From Nevskia sp. (GTDB lineage: Bacteria; Pseudomonadota; Gammaproteobacteria; Nevskiales; Nevskiaceae), in assembly GCA_031291075.1 (NCBI GenBank), contig JARLJS010000152.1, forward strand, positions 1 through 47,469: a stretch of 47,469 nucleotides of DNA. Reading direction: 5' to 3'. The position numbers were made by a program, and so were the translations under genes. The notes beneath the pieces were generated by a model. That model had not been told where the DNA came from and searched no databases. It was given only the letters and a program-made list of their open reading frames with translations. Positions 16,898 to 23,435 of this stretch are shown one piece after another. Position 1 is the first letter of the stretch. Each line of letters begins with the position of its first letter.

Positions 16898-18652
16898 ATG
16901 GCGAAGCTGATCGACATGCACTGGGACCCGGTCACCCGCATCGTCGGCAGCCTGGGCATCCATACCACCATCGACTTCGACAACCGGCAGGTGGTGGAGT
17001 GCCACAGCACCTCGTCGATCTTCCGCGGCTACAGCGTATTCATGCGCAACAAGGACCCGCGCGACGCCCACTTCATCACCAGCCGCATCTGCGGCATCTG
17101 CGGCGACAACCACGCCACCTGCGCCGTGTACGCGCAGAACATGGCCTTCGGCATCAAGCCGCCGCATGTGGCCGAGTGGATGATCAATCTCGGCGAGGCG
17201 GCCGAGTACATGTTCGACCACAACCTGTACCAGGACAACCTGGTGGGAGTCGACTATTGCGAGCAGATGGTGCGCGCCACCAACCCCGGCGTGCTGGCCC
17301 GCGCCGAAACCACGCCGTCGCCGCACGCTTGCGTCCACGGCTACGCCAGCATCGCCGACATCATGCGGGCGCTGAACCCGTTCAGCGGCGCGTTCTACCG
17401 CGAAGCGCTGCAGATGAGCCGCCTGACGCGCGAGATGTTCTGCCTGATGGAGGGGCGCCATGTGCATCCCTCCACGCTCTACCCCGGCGGCGTGGGTACA
17501 CCGGCGACGATCCAGGTCTTCAACGATTACCTGGTGCGCCTGCTGCGCTACGTCGAGTTCCTGAAGCGGGCGGTGCCGCTGCACGACGACCTGTTCGATT
17601 TCTTCTACGAAGCGCTGCCCGGCTACGAGAAGGTGGGGCAACGCCGCGTGCTGCTCGGCTGCTGGGGCTCGTTCCAGAACCCTGAGCACTGCGACTTCCG
17701 CTACCACACCATGGCCGCCTGGGGGCGCGAGATGTACGTCACGCCGGGCATCGTCGTCGACGGCAAGCTGATCACCACCGACCTGGTCGAGATCAACCTG
17801 GGTCTGCGCGTGCTGCTGGGCAGTTCCTTCTACGACGACTGGCAGGACCGCGAGACCTTCGTCAGCCACGATCCGCTGGGCAACCCGGTCGACCAGCGCC
17901 ACCCCTGGAACCAGACCACCCTGCCGCGCCCGCAGAAGCGGGACTTCGCCGGCAAGTACACCTGGGTCATGTCGCCGCGCTGGTTCGACCGCGCCAGCGG
18001 CCAGCACCTGGCGCTCGATACCGGCGGCGGGCCGCTGGCGCGGCTGTGGACCACGGCCCTGGCGCAGCGGGTGGACATCGGCTACGTCCAGGCGACCGGC
18101 GATGCCGTCCGCATCCGCCTGCCGCGCACCGCGCTGCTGCCGGAAACCGAGTTCGTCTGGCGCATCCCGGCGTGGAGCAACGCGATCGAGCGCAACCGCG
18201 CGCGCACCTACTTCCAGGCCTACGCCGCCGCCTGCGCCCTGTACTTCGTCGAGCGCGCGCTGGCGGAGGTGCATGCCGGGCGCACCGAAACCTCCACCCC
18301 CTTCAGCGTGCCGGACGAGGCGATCGGCTGCGGCTTTCACGAAGCGGTACGCGGCATCCTCTCGCATCACCTGGTGATCCGGGACAAGCGCATCGCCAAC
18401 TACCAGCCCTACCCGCCGACACCCTGGAACGCCAGCCCGCGCGATTCCTTCGGCACGCCCGGCCCCTACGAGGACGCGATCCGCAACACGCCGATCTTCG
18501 AGGAGAACGACCCCGACAACTTCAAGGGCATCGACATCATGCGCACCGTGCGCAGCTTCGATCCCTGTCTGCCCTGCGGTGTCCACATGTATACCGGCGC
18601 CGGCAAGCTGCTGGAGGTCCGCCACTCGCCGACGTTCGGAGCACAGCTGTGA
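16898..18652 (+). CDS. hhyL: [NiFe] hydrogenase large subunit, group 1h
   Basis: 584 residues. Catalytic subunit that holds the NiFe(CN)2CO centre and oxidises H2. The N-terminal Ni ligands are in RICGICGDNH (Cys65, Cys68), the C-terminal pair in DPCLPCGVH (Cys557, Cys560). A 21-residue tail (from MYTGAG) follows His563 and should be removed by the endopeptidase encoded downstream (20856-21344) once nickel is in place. The body (DPVTRIVGSLGIHTTIDF, CVHGYASIADIMRALNPF, CWGSFQNPEHCDFRY) matches group 1h large subunits along its length. Its stop overlaps the next start by 4 bases (GTGA). The group is common in Actinobacteria and Acidobacteria and sporadic in Proteobacteria, so acquisition by transfer is plausible. 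Confidence 0.96.
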   Translation: MAKLIDMHWDPVTRIVGSLGIHTTIDFDNRQVVECHSTSSIFRGYSVFMRNKDPRDAHFITSRICGICGDNHATCAVYAQNMAFGIKPPHVAEWMINLGEAAEYMFDHNLYQDNLVGVDYCEQMVRATNPGVLARAETTPSPHACVHGYASIADIMRALNPFSGAFYREALQMSRLTREMFCLMEGRHVHPSTLYPGGVGTPATIQVFNDYLVRLLRYVEFLKRAVPLHDDLFDFFYEALPGYEKVGQRRVLLGCWGSFQNPEHCDFRYHTMAAWGREMYVTPGIVVDGKLITTDLVEINLGLRVLLGSSFYDDWQDRETFVSHDPLGNPVDQRHPWNQTTLPRPQKRDFAGKYTWVMSPRWFDRASGQHLALDTGGGPLARLWTTALAQRVDIGYVQATGDAVRIRLPRTALLPETEFVWRIPAWSNAIERNRARTYFQAYAAACALYFVERALAEVHAGRTETSTPFSVPDEAIGCGFHEAVRGILSHHLVIRDKRIANYQPYPPTPWNASPRDSFGTPGPYEDAIRNTPIFEENDPDNFKGIDIMRTVRSFDPCLPCGVHMYTGAGKLLEVRHSPTFGAQL

Positions 18653-19152
18653 CCGGCCGGGACGATCCTTTTCCGGCGATCGACGCCCTGCTGACGCGGC
18701 TGCAGGAAGAAGCCGCCCGGGACGAGCAGGAGCGCACGCGCGCCCTGCTCCGGGCCGTACTCGATGCGCATGCCGCCGCCCTGGAGAAGCTGCTGGCGCT
18801 GGTACGAGCCCGCGCCGACGGCGAGGGCTTACTGGCGGCGCTCGCGCACGATCCCCTGATCGGGCGGGTGCTGGTGCTGCACGACCTGCACCCGCTGAGC
18901 CTGGCGGAACGGGTGCAGGCGGCCTTGCGCGAACTGGCGCCCAGGCTGGCGGCACAGCACGCGGCGGTGGGGCTGCTGGTACCGGTGACCGAAGGATCGT
19001 TGAAGCTGCGTCTGGAGCACCACGGCAAAGGCGCGGTGCGCAGCGAAGTCGAGGCGGCGCTGGCCGCGGCGGCACCGGAGGCATCGCCCGAGATCGAGGA
19101 AGTGCTCGTCGCGCCGCTGCACTTCCAGCCACGCAGCGGGCGCGCCGCATGA
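18649..19152 (+). CDS. NifU C-terminal-domain-like protein without the CxxC motif (hydrogenase operon)
   Basis: 167 residues from GTG at 18649, overlapping hhyL by GTGA. An acidic/Ala-rich helical N-terminus (residues 1-65) precedes a domain whose spacing follows the NifU C-terminal (Nfu) fold: LHPLSLAERVQAALRELAP, GSLKLRLEHHG, VRSEVEAALAAAAPE. In scaffold proteins the turn after RLxG carries CxGCPSS, the cluster-binding cysteines; here it reads HHGKGAVRS and the protein has no cysteine in that region. It therefore should not carry a 4Fe-4S cluster in the usual way. NifU-like proteins occur in group 1h loci. A structural or chaperone role for subunit or cluster assembly is a guess. Confidence 0.75.
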   Translation: MTGRDDPFPAIDALLTRLQEEAARDEQERTRALLRAVLDAHAAALEKLLALVRARADGEGLLAALAHDPLIGRVLVLHDLHPLSLAERVQAALRELAPRLAAQHAAVGLLVPVTEGSLKLRLEHHGKGAVRSEVEAALAAAAPEASPEIEEVLVAPLHFQPRSGRAA

Positions 19153-19748
19153 ACGGCCGCTCCGCCGTCGCCGCCCTGCGGCAATTCGTGGCTCCGCGCC
19201 CGGCCGCGCCGCGCTGCGAGCTGTGTGGCCAGGCGCTGACCGACCCGCATGGGCACCTCGTCGACACGGCGAGCGGCGCGCTACGCTGTGCCTGCCCCGC
19301 CTGCGCCCTGCTGTTTTCGAACCCGGAGCGGCAAGGACTGCGCCGTCTGGACTCCCGGACCGAGCGCCTGCCGGCGATCAGTATGAGTGAAGCGGATTGG
19401 GCCGCACTGGGCGTGCCGGTGGGTCTTGCCTTCTTCCGTCGCAATTCGGCCGGCCGGGTGCAGGCGATCTGTCCCGGCGCCGCCGGAGCGATGGAACTGC
19501 CGCTGGAGCAGGCCGCGTGGGACGCCTTCGCCCACCGGAATCCTGCCTTCGCGCAGCTGGAAGCCGGCGTGGAGGCCCTGCTGGTACGGCGCACACCCGG
19601 CGGCTTCGATTTCTACCGCGTATCGATCGACCGCTGCTGGGCGCTGACCGGACTGCTGCGCTGCAGCCGGCATGGCTTGCCCGGCAGTGTCGGAAGCCTT
19701 CAGGCCGTCGACCATTTCTTCGCGGAGCTCGACCGTGCCGTCGCCTGA
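19149..19748 (+). CDS. DUF5947-family protein, hydrogenase-associated
   Basis: 199 residues from ATG at 19149, overlapping the NifU-like gene by ATGA. Two cysteine pairs near the N-terminus, CELCGQ (about residues 23-26) and CACPAC, suggest a zinc ribbon or a metal site; the rest is an alpha/beta domain with VPVGLAFFRRNSAGRVQAICPG and FDFYRVSIDRCWAL. I associate it with DUF5947, a family that to my knowledge occurs beside group 1h hydrogenases; its biochemical role is not known. Tight coupling to hhySL supports a role in biogenesis or electron transfer of this enzyme. Confidence 0.7.
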   Translation: MNGRSAVAALRQFVAPRPAAPRCELCGQALTDPHGHLVDTASGALRCACPACALLFSNPERQGLRRLDSRTERLPAISMSEADWAALGVPVGLAFFRRNSAGRVQAICPGAAGAMELPLEQAAWDAFAHRNPAFAQLEAGVEALLVRRTPGGFDFYRVSIDRCWALTGLLRCSRHGLPGSVGSLQAVDHFFAELDRAVA

Positions 19749-20862
19749 GCGCCAGGACGAAGCGCTCGCACGGGCCCTGCTGCGCGAAGGCCTGTGGCTC
19801 TACCCGTACCGCGCCTCCGCCCTGAAAAACCGCCAGCGTCACTTCTTCGGCGGCATCTATCCGCCGGCCTGGAGCGCGCGGAACACCGGCGATCCCTGCG
19901 TGCTGGGCACGGAGTGCCTGCTGGAGACGACGGCCGAAACCACGATCCAGGTGCGGGTGCTGTTTCTTCAGCACGCCTTGGCCGGCGACGACTGCGAACG
20001 AAGCATCGGGATGCCACCCGTCCCGCTGGAGGCGCTGCGGCAAGAACCGGCGTGCATCCGCTTCGAATTCGACGCGGGGGCAGCCGTTCTGCTCGGACAG
20101 ATCACGGTCGGCGCGCAGGACTGCGGTGACGGCCTGGCGCGGATCCGCCTGCACATCGAGAATCTCACCGACGCGAACCCGCCGCACCGCGAGGACGTGC
20201 TGCCCTGCACGCTCGCGTCGACGCTGGCGATGCTGCACACGCAGGGTGGATCCTGGGTATCCCTGATCGATCCGCCAGCAGACCGCGCCGCCGCGGCACA
20301 AGCCTGCGTGCAGCAGGGATTGTTTCCGGTGCTGAGCGGCCGCACCGGGTCGCGCGACCGGCTGCTGGCCGCGCCCATCATCCTGCCCGAATACCCACGG
20401 CTGGCGCCCGAAAGCCGCGGCGACCTGTTCGACAACACCGAGATCGACGAGCTGCTGACGTTACGCGTGCTGACCCTGAGCGAAGCGGAAAAAGCGGAAC
20501 TGCGACGCGCCACGCCGGCAGTCCGCGGGCTGCTGGAACGCGCGACCTCGTTGACACCCGCCGAGCTCGCCCGGTTGCATGGCGCGCTGCGCGATCTGCA
20601 CGGCCTGGAGACGGCGCCACCCGCTCCGATGGTGGCCGTTGCGCCGGGAGCGAAAGTGCGCCTGCGCCCCAGACGCAGCGCCGATGCCCTCGACGCGCTC
20701 CTGGCCGGCAAGCTGGCCACAGTGCGCGCGGTGGAGCACGATGTCGACGGCGGCGTACAACTCACGGTCACCGTCGACGAGGATCCGGGCGCCGACCTCG
20801 GGGTGGCCGGCTACCACGGCCATCGCTTCTTCTTCCACCCCGACGAAGTGGAACCGTGGTGA
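19735..20862 (+). CDS. Unrecognised 375-aa protein of the hydrogenase operon
   Basis: 375 residues from GTG at 19735, overlapping the DUF5947 gene by 14 bases. I do not recognise a domain. Visible features: no signal peptide or membrane segment; an N-terminal part with RASALKNRQRHFFGGIYPP and DPCVLGTECLLETTAET; a beta-rich middle (IQVRVLFLQH, RIRLHIENLTDANPPHRED) that looks like a two-sheet domain; and a C-terminal part (KVRLRPRRSADALDALLAG, VQLTVTVDEDPG, HRFFFHPDEVEPW) that resembles short SH3-like or nucleotide-free beta domains seen in group 1h-linked hypothetical proteins. Its location between DUF5947 and the maturation protease argues for a function tied to this hydrogenase. Function unknown. 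Confidence 0.7.
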   Translation: MPSPERQDEALARALLREGLWLYPYRASALKNRQRHFFGGIYPPAWSARNTGDPCVLGTECLLETTAETTIQVRVLFLQHALAGDDCERSIGMPPVPLEALRQEPACIRFEFDAGAAVLLGQITVGAQDCGDGLARIRLHIENLTDANPPHREDVLPCTLASTLAMLHTQGGSWVSLIDPPADRAAAAQACVQQGLFPVLSGRTGSRDRLLAAPIILPEYPRLAPESRGDLFDNTEIDELLTLRVLTLSEAEKAELRRATPAVRGLLERATSLTPAELARLHGALRDLHGLETAPPAPMVAVAPGAKVRLRPRRSADALDALLAGKLATVRAVEHDVDGGVQLTVTVDEDPGADLGVAGYHGHRFFFHPDEVEPW

Positions 20863-21344
20863 ACGCACGACCGCGCATCCTGGTGGCCGGGATCGGCAAC
20901 ATCTTCCTCGGCGACGACGGCTTCGGCTGCGCAGTGGCCGGGCGCCTGGCGGAACAGCAGTTACCAGGGCACGTGAGGGTCCACGATTTCGGCACCCGGG
21001 TGCTGGACCTGGCCTTCGAGATGACCGCCGGCTGGGATGCGGCGATCCTGCTGGACCTGTCGGCGCGCGGCGGCGCGCCGGGCACCCTCTACCTGCTCGA
21101 TCCGCGGCCGGACGTCAGCGCGATGCCGCCGCCCGGGCATGCCCTGCAACTGGAGCCCGCGCTGGCGCTGGCGCGCCGGCTCGGCAACCTGCCCGCCCTG
21201 GTGCGGATCCTCGGCTGCGAGCCTTCGACGGACGGTTGCGCCGAACTCAACGGCCTGAGCCCGGCGGTGGCGGACGCGGTGCTCCCGGCCGCGCGCATGG
21301 TGGAGGCCCTCGTCGCGGAGCTGGGCGGAGCGTGTCATGCATGA
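20856..21344 (+). CDS. Hydrogenase maturation protease (HyaD/HybD family)
   Basis: 162 residues. Two adjacent GTG codons (20856 and 20859) are possible starts; the second would give the GTGA overlap seen at other junctions in this operon. Nickel-dependent endopeptidase that trims the C-terminal tail of the large subunit. The N-terminal signature ILVAGIGNIFLGDDGFG carries the first metal-binding acidic residue, the LLDLSARGG segment the second, and LGCEPS follows in the position of the substrate-recognition part. The third ligand, usually a histidine near residue 90, may be His in PPPGHALQLE. Its obvious target is HhyL, encoded four genes upstream. Confidence 0.9.
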   Translation: MVNARPRILVAGIGNIFLGDDGFGCAVAGRLAEQQLPGHVRVHDFGTRVLDLAFEMTAGWDAAILLDLSARGGAPGTLYLLDPRPDVSAMPPPGHALQLEPALALARRLGNLPALVRILGCEPSTDGCAELNGLSPAVADAVLPAARMVEALVAELGGACHA

Positions 21345-21666
21345 GCTGGGCGTCGTGATGGCGATCATCGATACCGTGGTCGAACGCTGCGAGGGCGCCC
21401 GCGTGAACCGGGTGGTGCTGCAGGTCGGCAAGCTATCCGCCGTGCAGCCGGACGCGCTACGCTTCTGCTTCGACCTGGCAACGGAGGGTTCCCTGGTGGA
21501 AGGCGCGAGCCTCGACATCGTCGAAGTGCCGGGCAGCGGACGTTGCCGGACCTGTGCAACGGTGCTGGCGCTGGACCAGCCTTACGCGCAGTGCCGCTGC
21601 GGCGGCTCCGACATCGAGTGGCTGAGCGGCGATGAACTGCGCATCGTCGAAATCGAGGTGCAATGA
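21337..21666 (+). CDS. hypA: Hydrogenase nickel-incorporation protein HypA
   Basis: 109 residues. Nickel metallochaperone that works with HypB to load Ni into the large subunit. The N-terminal MHE nickel-binding motif is intact (His2). The zinc site shows CRTC (Cys70, Cys73) but the second pair is QCRCGG (Cys86, Cys88), CxC rather than the standard CxxC, a small departure. Overlaps the protease gene by 8 bases and hypB by 4. Confidence 0.93.
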   Translation: MHELGVVMAIIDTVVERCEGARVNRVVLQVGKLSAVQPDALRFCFDLATEGSLVEGASLDIVEVPGSGRCRTCATVLALDQPYAQCRCGGSDIEWLSGDELRIVEIEVQ

Positions 21667-22445
21667 TGTGTACCACCTGCGGCTGCTCGGGTGAGAGACC
21701 TGACGATTCGCCCGGCTTCGTGCTCGACCTGCGTGGCAAGGGTGCGGCAGCTGCGCCGCCACCGCCATCGAACCTGGAGCGCGAGGAGAAGTCGCGGCGC
21801 ATCCTGCTGGAGCAGGCCATCCTGGACAAGAACCGCCGCATCGCCGAGCGCAATCGCGGCTGGTTCGCCAACCAGTCCGTGGCGGCGATCAACCTCCTGA
21901 GCGCCCCTGGATCGGGCAAGACCACCCTGCTCGAGCGCACGGTCCGCCAGCGCGGGGACGCGCTCGGCATCCGCGTGATCGAAGGGGACCAGGCCACTTC
22001 GCTGGACGCCGACCGCATCGCGGCGGCCGGCGCCCAGGTGTTGCAGGTCAACACCGGCACGGGCTGTCACCTCGACGCCGAGATGATCGAGCGAGCCCTG
22101 GCCGAGCTGCGCCCGGCGCGCAGCTCGTGCCTGTTCATCGAGAACGTCGGCAACCTGGTCTGCCCGGCCTTGTTCGACCTGGGCGAGCGCAGGCGCGTGG
22201 TCATCGCCGCCGTCACCGAAGGCGAGGACAAGCCGCTCAAGTACCCGCACATGTTCCGCGGCTGCGACCTGGTACTGCTCAACAAGATCGACCTGCTGCC
22301 CTACGTACCCTTCGACGTCCGGCGGTTCGAGTCGCACCTGCGCACGGTCAACCCCCACGCCCGGATGCTGCCGCTGTCGGCCCTGAACGGCGATGGCATG
22401 GACGCCTGGTACGGCTGGCTCGAGCGCGAGCAGACGGGCTCATGA
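21663..22445 (+). CDS. hypB: Hydrogenase nickel-incorporation GTPase HypB
   Basis: 260 residues from ATG at 21663 (an adjacent ATG at 21666 is equally possible). GTPase that drives nickel insertion. The N-terminal nickel-binding CTTCGCS motif is present, then a Pro/Ala-rich linker, P-loop SAPGSGKTTLLE, the metal site NTGTGCHLDAEM, ENVGNLVCP and the guanine-specificity LLNKIDLL. No histidine-rich storage stretch. It overlaps both neighbours (ATGA). HypC, D, E and F, needed to make the Fe(CN)2CO part, are not in this window, so they must be encoded elsewhere. Confidence 0.95.
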   Translation: MMCTTCGCSGERPDDSPGFVLDLRGKGAAAAPPPPSNLEREEKSRRILLEQAILDKNRRIAERNRGWFANQSVAAINLLSAPGSGKTTLLERTVRQRGDALGIRVIEGDQATSLDADRIAAAGAQVLQVNTGTGCHLDAEMIERALAELRPARSSCLFIENVGNLVCPALFDLGERRRVVIAAVTEGEDKPLKYPHMFRGCDLVLLNKIDLLPYVPFDVRRFESHLRTVNPHARMLPLSALNGDGMDAWYGWLEREQTGS

Positions 22446-23419
22446 ACGATCGCGACGGCGGACCCGACCCCGGGCTGGAATCCGCGCTCGGGGCGGTGGA
22501 GGAATGGTCGAGCTTCATCGGGCAGGACGCCGCCACCGAGATGCTGTCCGGCCTGACCGCGCTCGGCCAGTCGCAGGAGCTGCTCGAACAGCTCACCACC
22601 GCGATCCTGCCCGGGGCCGCACTCGCCAGTGCGGACGCCGCCGCGGATCAGCGCTGGCGGGACGGCGAGCTGCAGCGCCTGCAGCACCTGGTCGAGCACC
22701 TCCCTTGCGTCGTGTTCGTGGCCGCCATCGAAGGCGGCAGCGGCAACCGCGTCTATATCAACCGCACCATCGAGCGGCTGCTCGGCTACACCGCCGAGGA
22801 GTGGCTGCGCGACCCGTTCCTGTGGTACTGGCGTCTGCATCCCGACGACCGCGAATCCTGGAACCGGGAGTTTGCCCGCGGGCTCGCCAGCGGCGGGCCC
22901 TGGCAGGCCGATTGCCGCTTCCTCGCCGCGGACGGCAAGCCGGTCTGGGTGCGCGGCGCGGCCAGCATCGTCCGCAGCACCGACGGCCAACCGCTGTTCC
23001 TGCAGGGCACGGCCTTCGCCATCACCGACGTCAAGGAAGCCGCGTTGCAGAACCAGGTGACGCAGGAGCGCTTCCGCGCTGCCCTGGCCGCGCTGCCCCA
23101 GGGCATCATGATTTGCGGCCGGGACGGCTTGGTGAGCTATGTGAATCCGCCGGCTGCCGGACTCCTCGGAGAATCCGGGGCAAAGACTGGCCAGCGCGTT
23201 GAAGCCGCGCTCGGCACGATCGACGCCGATGGCGCCGCGAAGGTCGGCGAGCGCATGCGCAGCCTGCGCCCCGGGCCCGGAGCGGCGGGGCATGCGCCGC
23301 TGCCGTCGATCCCGCTCGACCAGGGAGCCGGGCGCGGCATGCTGACGGTGGACGTCCGGACGATCGATGCGGAGACGGGCGGTTTCCTGCTGATCCTGCG
23401 GCACACCCCACCCGGCTGA
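22442..23419 (+). CDS. PAS-domain protein without recognised output domain, last gene of hydrogenase operon
   Basis: 325 residues, ATG overlapping the hypB stop (ATGA). A helical N-terminus of about 75 residues is followed by one clear PAS domain with PAC (LVEHLPCVVFVAAIEGG through RTIERLLGYTAEEWLRDPF, LHPDDRESW, GTAFAITDVKEA) and a second PAS-like segment (RAALAALPQGIMICGRDGLVSYVNPPAAGLLG). No kinase, GGDEF, EAL or HTH domain follows: the protein ends with a beta-rich tail. PAS folds bind haem, flavin or small ligands and mediate protein contacts, so this may be a sensor or adaptor linked to hydrogenase expression. It ends 16 bases from the converging multi-PAS kinase gene, a likely functional partner. 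Confidence 0.8.
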   Translation: MNDRDGGPDPGLESALGAVEEWSSFIGQDAATEMLSGLTALGQSQELLEQLTTAILPGAALASADAAADQRWRDGELQRLQHLVEHLPCVVFVAAIEGGSGNRVYINRTIERLLGYTAEEWLRDPFLWYWRLHPDDRESWNREFARGLASGGPWQADCRFLAADGKPVWVRGAASIVRSTDGQPLFLQGTAFAITDVKEAALQNQVTQERFRAALAALPQGIMICGRDGLVSYVNPPAAGLLGESGAKTGQRVEAALGTIDADGAAKVGERMRSLRPGPGAAGHAPLPSIPLDQGAGRGMLTVDVRTIDAETGGFLLILRHTPPG

Positions 23420-23435
23420 GCCGCCGCCAGCGGCT

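Noticed and set aside
16865..19594. Minus-strand open frame of 909 codons opposite hhyL and the NifU-like gene
   Set aside because: Shadow frame with no family features; the plus strand encodes a clear hydrogenase.
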